Below, one piece after another: positions 17,484-28,648 of a stretch of DNA of 64,000 nucleotides (positions are counted from its first letter, which is position 1; every line of letters starts with the position of its first letter). Under the pieces are notes generated by a model, which was not told the DNA's origin, did not search any database, and saw only the letters and a list, made by a program, of their open reading frames with translations. The DNA comes from Betaproteobacteria bacterium (lineage in GTDB: Bacteria; Pseudomonadota; Gammaproteobacteria; Burkholderiales; SG8-39): positions 62,001 through 126,000 of the forward strand of contig JADJPT010000005.1 in assembly GCA_016713125.1 (NCBI GenBank). Reading direction: 5' to 3'. The position numbers and the translations under genes are program-made.

Positions 17484-18011
17484 ATGAAGCTGCACCAGAT
17501 CAAGATCGATTACAACGCCGAGCACGACCGGCTGATGATGCTGGTCGCGACCAGCGAAGGCGCGGAGATCCGTCTGTGGATGACGCGCCGCTACGTCAAG
17601 CTGCTGTGGCCGCTGCTGATCAAGCTCGCCGAAGAGATGAGTCCGCGCGTCCAGACGCAGGCCGATCCGCAAGCCAAAAAGGCGCTGCTGGGATTCGAGT
17701 ACGAGCAGGCGGTCAAGAAGGCGGATTTTTCCACTCCTTTCCAGGAGTCGGCGCGTTCGATGCCGTTGGGCAACGAGCCTTTGCTGCTGGCGCGCATTCA
17801 GACCGGACGCGACCCCGCCGGGCTGCCTTTGCTGGCGATGCATCCCACAACCGGCCAGGGCATCAACCTGACGCTCAATCCCGTGCTGCTGCATTCGGTC
17901 TGCAAGTTGATCGTCGCGGCGTCGTCCAAGAGCGACTGGGACATACAGTTCAAACTCCCGGGCGTCCAGCTGGAAAACGCCGAGGAAGATGTCCCGCGCG
18001 TGTTGAACTGA
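17484..18011 (+). CDS. Conserved hypothetical protein
   Basis: A 175-residue soluble protein I do not recognise. It starts MKLHQIKIDYNAEHDRLMML, has no signal peptide, membrane helix or known catalytic motif, and looks like a mixed alpha/beta domain with a recurring strand-like pattern (VATSEGAEIRLWMTRRYVKL). Codon use is like that of its neighbours, so it is a normal resident gene. It follows the heptose adenylyltransferase by 53 bases and precedes the ThDP enzyme by 63 bases, and may be cotranscribed with either. Confidence 0.8.
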   Translation: MKLHQIKIDYNAEHDRLMMLVATSEGAEIRLWMTRRYVKLLWPLLIKLAEEMSPRVQTQADPQAKKALLGFEYEQAVKKADFSTPFQESARSMPLGNEPLLLARIQTGRDPAGLPLLAMHPTTGQGINLTLNPVLLHSVCKLIVAASSKSDWDIQFKLPGVQLENAEEDVPRVLN

Positions 18012-18074
18012 AGCGTGCCTGCGCATGTCTGGACAGAAGCGCGCAGCGGCTCCCAATCTCGAGAACTCCAATCC

Positions 18075-19685
18075 ATGAACAATGCAGATCTGATCGTTCG
18101 AATACTTCGCTCCGCCGGCATCCGGCACGGCTTCGGCGTGCCCAGCGGCAACGTGCTGCCCCTGATGGAGGCAATGCGCACTGGAGGCGTCGAGTTCGTG
18201 CTGACCGCGCATGAGGCTCGGCTGCATTTGCCGGCGATGTCAGCGGCAGGCAGACCGGCGTCCCCGGGCTGTGCATCGCAACGCTGGGGCCGGGAGCGAC
18301 CAACCTCACTACCGGCGTTGGCAGTGCCTTTCTGGACCGGTCGCCACTGATTGCGATCACCTGCACGCTGAATCGTGCGCAACTCGGGCGGCGGTTGCAG
18401 ATGTGGATCGATCACCACGCTGTTCAAGCCGATCACCAAGGCTACGCTGCAACTGCGACCCGGAGAGATCGCCGCCACGCTGCGCGAGGCGCTGCGGATC
18501 GCCATGAGCGAGCCGCTCGGGCCGGTGCACCTTGACTTGCCCGAGGACGTTGCGCTTGCGCAGGTGAGCGAGCCGGTGCCGGAGGCGGATGCCGGGTCGC
18601 CGGGCTACGCGGGCGTGTCTGCAGCGTCGCAATCCGACATCGCGCGCGCAGGCGAATTGCTGCGTGCGGCCAAGCGCCCGGTTGCCGTCATCGGGACCTC
18701 GGCGATGCGCATGCGCCGGCCCGGGCTTCTGGCCGAGTTTCTGGCGCGCCACCCCATGCCGGTCGCCACGACCACCATGGCCAAGGGCATGGTGGATGAA
18801 GACCATCCGATGTCGGTCGGTTGCATCGAGCGCTCGATGCGCAAGATGCAGCGCTCCTTCATCGCCGGTGCAGACCTGATCGTCGCGCTGGGCTACGACA
18901 CCATCGAGGTCGAGTACAAGGCATGGACAGGCAAGGTGACGGTGCTGCACGTCGGTATCGAGTCGGCCGATGTGGACGCCGGTGTCGTGCTCGCGCACCA
19001 GGTGGTTGGCGACGTGGATGCGTCCCTGGAGCGGCTGGTCCGGGAGCCGACAGGGAGTTATGCGTGGACGAGCCGGGAGGTCGCGGCACATCGCGAAGCG
19101 TTCCAGGCCGCGCTGCGCCCGGCGACGCGAAATTTCGGTCCGCACCAGGCGATCGACGTGGTGCGCCGCGTGCTGCCGCGCGAGGGCGTGCTGGCTTTCG
19201 ACGTGGGCGCGCACACGCACCAGATCGCCAGCCAGTGGACGGCGCATGCGCCGCGCCAGTTCCTGGTCACCAACGGCTGGTCCTCCATGGGCTTCGCGAT
19301 CCCGGGGGCGTTGGCCGCCAAGCTGGCCGACCCGCAGCGCCCGGTGGTCTGCGTGCTGGGCGACGGCTGTTTCCAGATGACCTGTGGCGAAGTGGCGGTG
19401 GCCAAGCGCCACAACCTGGCCATCCCGTTCGTGGTGCTTGACGACCGCTGGTTGTCGTTGATCAAAGTGAAGCAGGAGCGACGATCCCTGCCGTATTACG
19501 GGACCGAGACCATGCTCTCCGATTACCGTCTGCCGCCCGAGCACTATTTTGGTGTGCGCACGGTGGGCGTGGACAGCCCGGAATCCCTGGAACGAGAACT
19601 GCGCAAGGCTTTCGCTGCAGACGGGCCGACCGTCATCGAAGCCGTGGTCGATCCCGACCACTATTCGCAAACGGTGTTCGACTAG
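18075..19685 (+). CDS. Thiamine-diphosphate-dependent enzyme, acetolactate synthase-like (two compensating apparent frameshifts)
   Basis: About 536 residues reconstructed, with the three ThDP-enzyme domains: an N-terminal pyrimidine-binding domain (GIRHGFGVPSGNVLPLMEAM and the activating glutamate in LTAHEAS), a central domain, and a C-terminal domain with the ThDP/Mg motif beginning LGDGCFQMTCGEVAVAKRHN. The acceptor part LDDRWLSLIKVKQ differs from the usual NN, so true acetolactate synthase activity is doubtful; it may act on another 2-oxo acid. The frame is broken at about 18217 (one base short) and again at 18410-18416 (one base extra); in between, the expected sequence GLCIATLGPGATNLTTGVGS is encoded in the intermediate frame. 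The start ATG was taken from the family-like MNNADLIVRIL. Confidence 0.83.
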
Positions 19686-19722
19686 ACATCGGCGGGCAAG
19701 CGTCGCCGACCGAACAACGGCT

Positions 19723-21657
19723 TCAGCCGGCTTGCTCCTCCTGCAGCTCGACGCGCGCGGCCTCAAGCCGCGCGGATGCGTGCAGCCAATCCTCTTCGGC
19801 GGCGGCCAGCGCCTGCTTGAGTCGGGCTTCCTCGATCACGGCGTTCTTCAGGCGGTCCTTCTGGCCTTCTTCGTAAATCGCCGTATCGCCCAGCAGCGCA
19901 CTGGCGGCCTGCGTTTCCTTGCTCAGTTTCGCGATGCGCGTCTCGATGGCGGCAATCTCCTTCTCCAGTGGCCGCAATTGCGAGCGGCTCGCGCCGCGTG
20001 AGGCGTTGCGAGCTTCGGCGTCGGCGCGGCGCTCGTCCTTGCGGCTCGCCTTGGGCTTGTCGGAGCGTGTGCTGCGCTCCTCCCGTGAGCGCGACAGCCG
20101 GTAGTCCTCGAGGTCGCCGTCGAACTCCGTGAGCGCGCCCCCGGCGACAACCAGGATGCGGTCGGCGCAGGTGGCGAGAAGGTGTCGGTCGTGCGAGACG
20201 ATGATCAGCGCGCCCTCGTAGGTCTGCAGGGCCATGGATAGCGACCTGCGCATTTCGAGATCCAGGTGGTTGGTCGGCTCGTCCAGCAGCAGCAGATTGG
20301 GGCGCCGCTTGACCAGCGCGGCGAGCGCCAGGCGGGATTTCTCTCCGCCTGAGAGGGGGCCGATCGGTCTTTGCGCGGCTTCGCCGGCGAAGCCGAAGCG
20401 ACCGAGAAAATCGCGCAGGTTCTGTTCGCGCTCCGAACGAAACAGCCGGATCATCATGCCCAGCGGGGTCTCGTCGTGGCGCAGGGTCTCGATCTGGTGC
20501 TGTGCGAAATAGCCGACCACGATGTCGCGGCCGGTGGTGCGTCGCCCTGTCGTGGGCGACAGTTCGCCGGCCAGCAGGCGCACCAGCGTGGTCTTGCCGG
20601 CCCCGTTGGCGCCGATCATCGCGATGCGGTCGTTGCGCGTCAGCGTCAGCGAAACGTTCGCAAGCACGGTGCGCTCGCCATAGCCTATGGACACTTCCTC
20701 GAGCGACACGATGCGCTCGGGCTGGCGCTCTGGTTCCTCGAACTCGAACTGGAAAGTGTCGGCGGCGTAGACCGGCGCGACCTTCTCCATTTTCTCGAGT
20801 TGCTTGATGCGGCTCTGCGCCTGCCGCGCCTTGCTGGCCTTGGCCTTGAAGCGCGACACGAAGCTCTCGATGCGCTTGATTTCACGTTCCTGGCGAGTTG
20901 CGAACGCTGCCAGCTGCACGAGTTCGGAAGAGCGTTGTTCCTCGTACGACGAATAGTTGCCGGTGTACAGGCGCACGCTGCCCGCGTCGCCGCCGGGCAG
21001 GATGGCCAGGGTGTGGTCGATCACCCGGTCGAGGAAGTCGCGGTCGTGAGAAACAATCACCAGCATTCAGGGATAGGCGCGCAGCCAGTTCTCCAGCCAT
21101 AGCACGGTGTCGATGTCGAGGTTGTTCGTCGGCTCGTCCAGCAGCAGCAGGTCGGAGGGGCTCATCAGCGCGCGTGCGAGGTTCAGGCGCATGCGGTAGC
21201 CGCCGGAGAACTCCTTCACGGCGCGTGCGGCTGCGTCGGGCGCAAAGCCCAGGCCGGCCAGCAGAGCGGCGGCGCGCGGCCGCGCGGTGTAGCCGTCTGC
21301 GTGCTGGAATCTTTCGTGCGCGAGGGCCAGCGCATGGCCGTCGTCGCTGGCCTCGGCTTGCGCGACGGCGGCTTCGGCGGCGCGCAGTTCGAGATCGGCG
21401 TCGAGCAGGTACTCGATCACCGGCGTTTCCAGCGGCGGGGCGACCTGTTCTATGCAGGCCATTCGGGTGCCGGGCTGGATGATGGCGTCGCCGGCATCGG
21501 ACGCGAGTTCGCCCGTCAGTACGGACAACAGGCTGGACTTGCCGCAGCCATTGGCGCCGACCAGGCCGATCTTCCATCCTCGTTCCAGGGTGAGCGAAGC
21601 GCCTTTGAACAGGGTGCGGGGGCCGCGGGCGACGGCGAGGTTGCGGAGCAGAATCAT
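19723..21657 (-). CDS. yheS: ABC-F family ATPase, YheS-like (in-frame TGA)
   Basis: A soluble protein with two ABC ATPase domains and no membrane part, of the ABC-F group that works on ribosomes. Domain 1 has Walker A GANGCGKSS, signature FSGGYRMRL and Walker B LLLLDEPTNNLD. Domain 2 has GANGAGKTT, LSGGEKSRLALA and LLLLDEPTNHLD. A coiled-coil C-terminal arm follows. The order of motifs and the NGCGKS variant match YheS. At codon 197 (21067-21069) an in-frame TGA interrupts the sequence ENWLRAYP-stop-MLVIVSHDRDFLD, where homologues have glycine, so GGA to TGA fits a single substitution. The second part is open as its own 447-residue frame. Start ATG at 21657 (ILLRNLAVARG). Confidence 0.85.
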
Positions 21658-21690
21658 CGGGATAGCGCGGAAATGCCGGGGGGAACGGAG

Positions 21691-21696
21691 TATAAT
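21691..21696 (+). promoter_or_regulatory. Possible -10 box upstream of the DEAD-box helicase
   Basis: A perfect TATAAT lies 33 bases upstream of the presumed helicase start, in the divergent gap after the ABC-F gene. No good -35 box is seen at the expected distance, so the call rests on the -10 box and its position. Confidence 0.35.
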
Positions 21697-21728
21697 GCGC
21701 CCCCTAGATATCCACTCAGGCAATTCCC

Positions 21729-23261
<1,533 letters not shown>

Positions 23262-23347
23262 ATCCGAATTTTGAAGATTTGTTTTTCAAGAGTGGCTCCA
23301 GGAGCCATTCTCGTGTCAATTTGTATAATAAATAATATATATTCAAT

Positions 23348-24109
23348 TCATACGCAGCGTGCCCCATCGACTTCGATGCAGACGCCGCTGATGAAGTCCG
23401 CATCCGGTGAGGCGAGATACAGGCAGGCGTTCGCGACATCGAGCGCGGTCGAGAAACGACCAAGCGGAATGGTGGCGAGGAAGCGCGCTCTGGCTTCGGG
23501 GGTGACCGCGCCACCGGCGAAGTCAGCCGACAGGGCCGTCTCAGGGCAGAACACGGGATTCACGCAATTGACGCGAATCCTGTCGGGACCGAACTCGGCT
23601 GCCATGGACTTGCTCATCAGGATCACCGCCCCCTTGGAACCGTTGTAAACGGTCAGGCCGGGGCGCGGCCGCAGACCGGCGGTGGAGGCGATATTCACGA
23701 AGCACCCCCCGCCCATGCGCCGGAACACCGGCACGGCGTGCATGGCCGAGAGGTACACGCTCTTCACGTTGACGGCGTAGACCTTGTCGAATTCCGCTTC
23801 GCTGACCTCGAGGTAGGGCTTGTTGCGATGCGTCCAGCCCGCGTTGTTGACGACCACGTCGAGCCGTCCCCAGGCCTTTTCCGCCGCTGAGACCAGGTTC
23901 GCCCAGTCCGCATCACGGGTCACGTCGGCCTGCACGAACCTGGCTTCACCGCCGGCCGCGACGATCTCCGCCGCGACCCGCTCGCCGCCCGCCGGATTGA
24001 TGTCGTTGACCACCACCCTGGCGCCTTCCTGCGCAAATCGCCTGGCGATGCCTTCGCCGAACCCGGAGCCCGCCCCGGTCACGATCGTGACCTTGCCCGT
24101 CAGCCGCAT
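23348..24109 (-). CDS. SDR family oxidoreductase
   Basis: A 253-residue classical short-chain dehydrogenase/reductase using NAD(P). The Rossmann motif TGAGSGFGEGIA (residues 11-22), NNAGWTHRN, the catalytic serine in IASTAG, and YNGSKGAV with catalytic Tyr and Lys are present. The substrate is not predictable. An Asp at the end of strand 2 (VVNDINP) suggests NAD over NADP. The C-terminus ends in CIEVDGARCV, typical of the FabG-like branch. It is transcribed towards the helicase gene, with an 86-base AT-rich gap (23262-23347, including a small TGGCTCC/GGAGCCA inverted repeat) between the two ends. Confidence 0.92.
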   Translation of the reverse strand: MRLTGKVTIVTGAGSGFGEGIARRFAQEGARVVVNDINPAGGERVAAEIVAAGGEARFVQADVTRDADWANLVSAAEKAWGRLDVVVNNAGWTHRNKPYLEVSEAEFDKVYAVNVKSVYLSAMHAVPVFRRMGGGCFVNIASTAGLRPRPGLTVYNGSKGAVILMSKSMAAEFGPDRIRVNCVNPVFCPETALSADFAGGAVTPEARARFLATIPLGRFSTALDVANACLYLASPDADFISGVCIEVDGARCV

Positions 24110-24125
24110 GGTCTGTCTCCCTGGA

Positions 24126-24155
24126 TTGTCAGTTGGGGTGCGCGGGCATTATAGA
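24126..24155 (+). promoter_or_regulatory. Predicted sigma70 promoter of ppa
   Basis: TTGTCA (24126-24131) and TATAGA (24150-24155) are separated by 18 bases, ending about 28 bases upstream of the ppa ATG. This fits a strong housekeeping promoter by sequence. It lies in the gap between the divergent SDR gene and ppa. Confidence 0.55.
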
Positions 24156-24183
24156 ATCGCTCAACTCCCATGAGGGCTGCGCC

Positions 24184-24732
24184 ATGAATCTGGACCGCGT
24201 TACCACCGGCCGCGATGTGCCGAACGACATCAACGTGATCATCGAGATCCCGATGAACGCCGAGCCGATCAAGTACGAAGTCGACAAGGAGACTGGCGCT
24301 GTGTTCGTGGACCGATTCATGTCCACGGCCATGCACTACCCCTGCAATTACGGCTACATCCCCAATACCCTGTCGGGCGACGGAGACCCGGTGGACGTGC
24401 TGGTGATATCCCCGTTTCCGCTGATTACCGGGGTGGTGCTGCGCTGCCGGCCGGTGGGCATGCTCAAGATGGATGACGAGGCGGGCGAGGACACCAAGTT
24501 GCTGGCCGTGCCGATCGACAAGCTCACCAACCTGTACCGGCATGTCACAACGCCGCGCGACCTGCCCGAGATCACTTTGGCGCAGATCGCGCACTTCTTC
24601 CAGCACTACAAGGATCTCGAGCCGGGCAAGTGGGTCAAGGTGCAAGGCTGGGTGGGTCCCGAGGAGGCAAAGAAGGAGATTCTCGAAGGCGTGTCACGCT
24701 ACAAGAAAGCGAAAACAAAACCCAGGTTCTGA
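24184..24732 (+). CDS. ppa: Inorganic diphosphatase, class A
   Basis: Cytoplasmic pyrophosphatase that hydrolyses diphosphate to drive biosynthesis. The 182-residue length is typical of the bacterial hexameric enzyme. The metal-binding signature GDGDPVDVLV (residues about 64-73) and upstream elements KYEVDKETG and NYGYIPNTL are intact. The ATG at 24184 gives the normal family N-terminus (MNLDRVTTGRDVPNDIN); the frame is open a little upstream without homology. Confidence 0.97.
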   Translation: MNLDRVTTGRDVPNDINVIIEIPMNAEPIKYEVDKETGAVFVDRFMSTAMHYPCNYGYIPNTLSGDGDPVDVLVISPFPLITGVVLRCRPVGMLKMDDEAGEDTKLLAVPIDKLTNLYRHVTTPRDLPEITLAQIAHFFQHYKDLEPGKWVKVQGWVGPEEAKKEILEGVSRYKKAKTKPRF

Positions 24733-24787
24733 AGGCGCAGACCGGAATCCGGGGTGCCCTGCGGTAGCTCCGCCACCGCTTCCCGAC

Positions 24788-25918
24788 CTACTCAGCCGCC
24801 TTGAATGGTGAATGTTCATTGAGTTCGTTGACGTATTTGGCGATGCCGGTGGTTTCGCGCGCTAGGAAGTCCTCGATCGCGGCGGAGAACTGCGGGTGGG
24901 CGAGCCAGTGCGCGGACAACGTCTCCACCGGCAGCAGGCCGCGGAACAGCTTGTGCTCGCCTTGTGCGCCGCCTTCGAAGCAGCGCAGGCCATGCGCGAT
25001 GGCGAAATCGATCGCCTGGTAGTAGCAGGCTTCGAAGTGCATCAGGGGGACGTACTCCAGTGCCCCCCAGTAGCGACCATAGAGCGTGTCGGGCGTGTAC
25101 ATGTTGAAGGCGGCGGCGATGGGCTGGCCGGCGCGTTCGGCGAGGATCAACAGGGTGTGCTCGGGCAGGGACTCGCCGATGCGCAGGAAGAACTCCAGGC
25201 TGAGATACGGCGTGGAGCGATGCGCACGGTAGGTGTTGCGATAGCAGCGATTGAAGAACGCCCAGTGCTCGCGCAGGATTTCGCGGCCGCGCAGCCAGCG
25301 AAACGTCACGCCTGCTTCGCGCACCTTGCGCCTCTCCTGCTTCAGGTTCTTGCGCTTCTGGTGCGAGAGCCTCGACAGGAAGTCGTCGAAATCGGCGTAG
25401 CCCTGGTTCTGCCAGTGGAACTGCACGGTGTGGCGCATCAGCATCCCGCGGGCGCCCAACAGCTCGGCCTGTTCGGCGGGTGCGAACAGCACGTGCAGCG
25501 AGGACACCTGGCTGGCGATGTCCAGCGCCTTGTCGGCCAGCAGTTCGCGGTCGGCGCGGCTTCCGGCGATCAGGCGAGGCCCGCCGACCGGGGTAAACGG
25601 CACCGCGCAAAGCAGCTTGGGGTAGTACTCCAGGCCATGGCGCTGGTAGGCGTCGGCCCAGGCCCAGTCGAAGACGTATTCACCGTATGAATGGGTCTTC
25701 AGGAACATCGGCATCGCTCCGGCCAACTCACCGTCGCGCTCGAGCAGCAGAATCTGCGGTTGCCAACCGGTCCGCGTGGAGGCACAGCCGCTGTCGATCA
25801 GCGCATGCAGGAACTCGTGGCGCAGGAACGGGTTGTCGCTGCCGCACATGGCCAGCAGACGGTTCCAAGCCAGGGCGTTGACGCCGACCAGCGATTCGAC
25901 AACCGAGAATCGGATCAC
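24788..25918 (-). CDS. FemAB-like GNAT-superfamily protein (PF04339-type)
   Basis: A 376-residue protein matching the FemAB-like or peptidoglycan-recognition GNAT family (formerly DUF482): NPFLRHEFLHALIDSG, the central FDDFLSRLSHQKRKNLKQER block and the C-terminal GAQGEHKLFRGLLPVET are family hallmarks. The fold resembles the Fem amino-acyl transferases, but the substrate is unknown. It has no signal peptide and is cytoplasmic. It starts 17 bases after the stop of the TPR gene upstream, so the two form an operon. It converges with ppa across a 55-base gap in which I see no clear terminator. Confidence 0.87.
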   Translation of the reverse strand: MIRFSVVESLVGVNALAWNRLLAMCGSDNPFLRHEFLHALIDSGCASTRTGWQPQILLLERDGELAGAMPMFLKTHSYGEYVFDWAWADAYQRHGLEYYPKLLCAVPFTPVGGPRLIAGSRADRELLADKALDIASQVSSLHVLFAPAEQAELLGARGMLMRHTVQFHWQNQGYADFDDFLSRLSHQKRKNLKQERRKVREAGVTFRWLRGREILREHWAFFNRCYRNTYRAHRSTPYLSLEFFLRIGESLPEHTLLILAERAGQPIAAAFNMYTPDTLYGRYWGALEYVPLMHFEACYYQAIDFAIAHGLRCFEGGAQGEHKLFRGLLPVETLSAHWLAHPQFSAAIEDFLARETTGIAKYVNELNEHSPFKAAE

Positions 25919-25935
25919 GGGCTGCGTGCCGACGC

Positions 25936-26526
25936 CTATTGTTTCCGCATCACCCCGAATTCCTGGCGTATTCGCTCGGCCACTTTCGGATCGAAGCCCT
26001 TGATGCGTTCATACTCGGCACGCACCTTGTCGTGCTGGCCGAGCTTGTGCCAGGTGCCCGCCAGTTGATAGCCGGCGTAGGGATTCATGGGTTGCAGGCG
26101 CGCCGCCTCGGTGAAACGCTCGATTGCTTCCTCGTAACGACCCAGGCTGCAGAGGGAGAGGCCGATCCCGTACCAGGCGCGATCCACCTTGTCGTCGGCT
26201 TCGAGCGTGCGCTTGAAGCCTTCGATCGCGTCTTCGTGCCTGCCCAGGCGCTGCAGGACGAAGGCGATATTGCGCGCCGGCGCGTCGCCGGGATCCAGAG
26301 CCAGGGCTTTTTCGAAAGCCTGCAGGGCGGGCTCAAGCTCGCCTTTCTCGGCCAGCAGAAATCCGATCGAGCTCCATGCCTGCTGATGAGACGGGTTCTG
26401 CGCTGCGACTTCGCGGAACAGTGCCAGCGCCCGGTCGCTCCTGCGCATGTAGGCCAGCAGTTGGCCGAACCAGAAGAGAATCATGGGGCGAAGCGTGGAG
26501 GCCATGGTTTTGCCTGCGAGGTGCAT
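25936..26526 (-). CDS. Tetratricopeptide repeat protein
   Basis: A 196-residue all-helical protein with four or five TPR units, for example PSHQQAWSSIGFLLAEKGEL, AFEKALALDPGDAPARNIAF and AIERFTEAARLQPMNPYAGY, running from about residue 32 to the end. TPRs mediate protein contacts, so the partner is unknown; the FemAB-like gene directly downstream is a candidate. A weakly hydrophobic segment near residues 14-28 (LRPMILFWFGQLLAYM) could be a membrane anchor or just part of the first helix. The start may be ATG at 26526 or the internal ATG seven codons later. Confidence 0.85.
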   Translation of the reverse strand: MHLAGKTMASTLRPMILFWFGQLLAYMRRSDRALALFREVAAQNPSHQQAWSSIGFLLAEKGELEPALQAFEKALALDPGDAPARNIAFVLQRLGRHEDAIEGFKRTLEADDKVDRAWYGIGLSLCSLGRYEEAIERFTEAARLQPMNPYAGYQLAGTWHKLGQHDKVRAEYERIKGFDPKVAERIRQEFGVMRKQ

Positions 26527-26609
26527 CCGGGGGAGCCGGAGGCGAGCGCCGCATTATTCCGGATGCAGGGCGCGCGCGGCAAGCGCCGCGGATGCGGTAT
26601 ATTCGCCGC

Positions 26610-28233
26610 ATGTCCCGAGTCGTTCTAGCACTGGCGCAGATCAACTGCACCGTGGGCGACCTCCCAGGCAATGCCGCCCGCATCCTCGATTTCCGTCGAA
26701 AGAGCCCGTGCCGGCGGCGCCGATCTGGTCCTCACGCCCGAACTTTCGCTGTGCGGCTATCCCCCCGAGGATCTGCTGCTGCGCGAGAGTTTCTATCGCG
26801 ACTGTCGCAGGGAGCTGGATGCGCTGGCGGCGAAGATCCGCGGTATCGCGGTCGTGGTTGGTTTTCCCGAACTTGCCGCTGACGGCAAGCGCTACAACTC
26901 GGCGGCGGTGATACGCGACGGCGGAATCATTGCGACGGCGCGCAAGCACGACCTGCCGAACTATGAGGTGTTCGACGAAAAGCGCTATTTCGCCTCCTGG
27001 AACGAGCCCTGCGTGCTCGAGGTTAAGGGGGTGCATTTCGGACTCACGATCTGCGAGGACGTCTGGTGGCCCGAGGCGCCCGCCATGGCCAAGGCGGCAG
27101 GTGCACAGGTCATCCTTTCGATCAATGCATCGCCTTACCACAAGCACAAGCAGGCGACACGTCATCGGGTGTTCCGCGAGTGGATCCGCGCCACCGGCCT
27201 GCCCATGGTCTACGTGAACATGGTGGGTGGGCAGGATGAACTCGTGTTCGACGGTGCTTCGTGTGTGCTGGACGGCAATGGCGAGGTGGTGCAGCAAGCG
27301 CCATTTTTCGAGGAAGCCTTGGAGTTCGCCGTTTTTGACGGTGTGCAGCCTGAGCGCGGGTCCGTGTCACCCGAACTGGCTCTGGAGGCCGAGGTTTACA
27401 AGGCGTTGGTGCTGGGTACGCGAGACTACGTGTCGAAGAACGGCTTTCCCGGTGTGCTGATCGGCCTTTCCGGCGGAGTCGATTCGGCACTGACGGTCGC
27501 CATCGCCTGCGATGCGCTCGGTGCGAAGCGCGTGCGCGCTGTGATGATGCCCTCGCAGTACACCGCGCAGATGAGCCTGGATGATTCCGCCGAAATGGTA
27601 AGTCGCGTAGGTGTGCGCTACGACATCATTCCCATTCGGCCGGTATACGACGCGTTCATGAGTCAATTGTCGCCGGCGTTCGACGGGCGCCCGGTGGACC
27701 TCACCGAAGAGAACCTGCAGTCGCGCATACGCGGCACCATGCTGATGGCGCTGTCCAACAAGACCGGATTCATGGTGCTGACCACCGGCAACAAGTCAGA
27801 GATGGCGGTAGGTTACTCGACCATCTACGGCGACATGGCTGGTGGCTACGCGGTGATAAAGGATATCGCCAAGACACTGGTCTGGAGGCTTTGCCGCTAC
27901 CGCAATTCGCTCTCCGAGGTGATTCCGGAGAACATCATCGTTCGCCCGCCTTCGGCCGAGTTGCGCGACAATCAAACGGACCAGGACAGCCTGCCGGCAT
28001 ACGAAGTGCTCGACGAGATCATGGAGTCCTACATGGAGCTCAATCGCAGCCCGGTCGAGATCGTCGCGCAGGGCCATGCGGCGGCGGACGTCAAGCGGGT
28101 GGTCGACCTGATCAAGAAGAGCGAGTACAAGCGCCGCCAGGCTCCGCCCGGGGTGAGGGTGACGATGCGCGGATTCGGTCGCGACTGGCGCTATCCCATC
28201 ACCTCCGGATACCGGGATCACGGCGACCTGTAG
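26610..28233 (+). CDS. nadE: Glutamine-dependent NAD+ synthetase (one apparent frameshift)
   Basis: Catalyses the last step of NAD synthesis, amidating deamido-NAD with ammonia from glutamine. About 540 residues reconstructed. The N-terminal nitrilase-type glutaminase domain has the catalytic Glu in TPELSLCGYPPEDLLLR, Lys in ARKHDLPNYEVFDEKRYF and Cys in LTICEDVWWPE. The C-terminal synthetase domain has the PP-loop GLSGGVDSALT. The first 27 codons (SRVVLALAQINCTVGDLPGN) are in another frame; removing one T from TTT at 26690-26692 joins them to give ILDSVERARAGGADL, as in homologues. I therefore treat the break as a sequencing error. Confidence 0.93.
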
Positions 28234-28259
28234 GCGCTACAATGACGAGCCTTGTCGCC

Positions 28260-28279
28260 CGCCTGCGCTGCCGCAGGCG
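28260..28279 (+). other. GC-rich stem-loop in the glnB leader
   Basis: An 8-bp perfect stem (CGCCTGCG with CGCAGGCG) with a CTGC loop lies between nadE and glnB, 18 bases before the glnB ATG. No U-tract follows, so it is not a standard terminator; it may be an attenuator, an mRNA-stabilising hairpin or chance. A TACAAT at 28238-28243 could be a glnB -10 box just upstream. Confidence 0.35.
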
Positions 28280-28297
28280 CAGCATCGGAGAACCCGC

Positions 28298-28637
28298 ATG
28301 AAAAAGATCGAAGCCATTGTCAAACCCTTCAAGCTCGACGAAGTGCGCGAGTCGCTATCGGAAGTGGGCGTCACCGGCCTGACCGTGACCGAGGTCAAGG
28401 GCTTCGGCCGCCAGAAGGGACATACCGAGCTCTACCGTGGAGCCGAGTACGTGGTCGATTTCCTGCCCAAGGTGAAGATCGAGGTCGTGGTGGCCGATGC
28501 CCAGGTAGAGCCGGCCATCGAGGCCATTGTGAAGGCGGCCTCGCACCGGCAAGATCGGCGATGGCAAGATCTTCGTGACCACCGTCGAGCAGGTGGTGCG
28601 CATACGCACCGGCGAAACCAACGAGTCTGCGATCTAG
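28298..28637 (+). CDS. glnB: PII nitrogen regulatory protein (one apparent frameshift)
   Basis: PII senses ATP/ADP and 2-oxoglutarate and controls glutamine synthetase adenylylation and the NtrB kinase. After correction it has 112 residues, exactly the family length. The T-loop GRQKGHTELYRGAEYVVDFL carries the uridylylated Tyr51. The C-terminal block KIGDGKIFVTTVEQVVRIRT and the end NESAI are encoded in the next frame; one base is extra at about 28540-28547 (GCCTCGCACC). Position downstream of nadE is compatible with either GlnB or GlnK; there is no amtB gene beside it, which favours GlnB. Ribosome-binding site GGAGAA precedes the ATG. Confidence 0.92.
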
Positions 28638-28648
28638 GTGCGGCCGGC

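Noticed and set aside
23262..23347. Terminator between rhlE and the SDR gene at the TGGCTCC/GGAGCCA inverted repeat
   Set aside because: The two arms are separated by a single base and no T-run follows on either strand, so it does not meet the Rho-independent pattern. The AT-rich stretch holds nothing else I can support.
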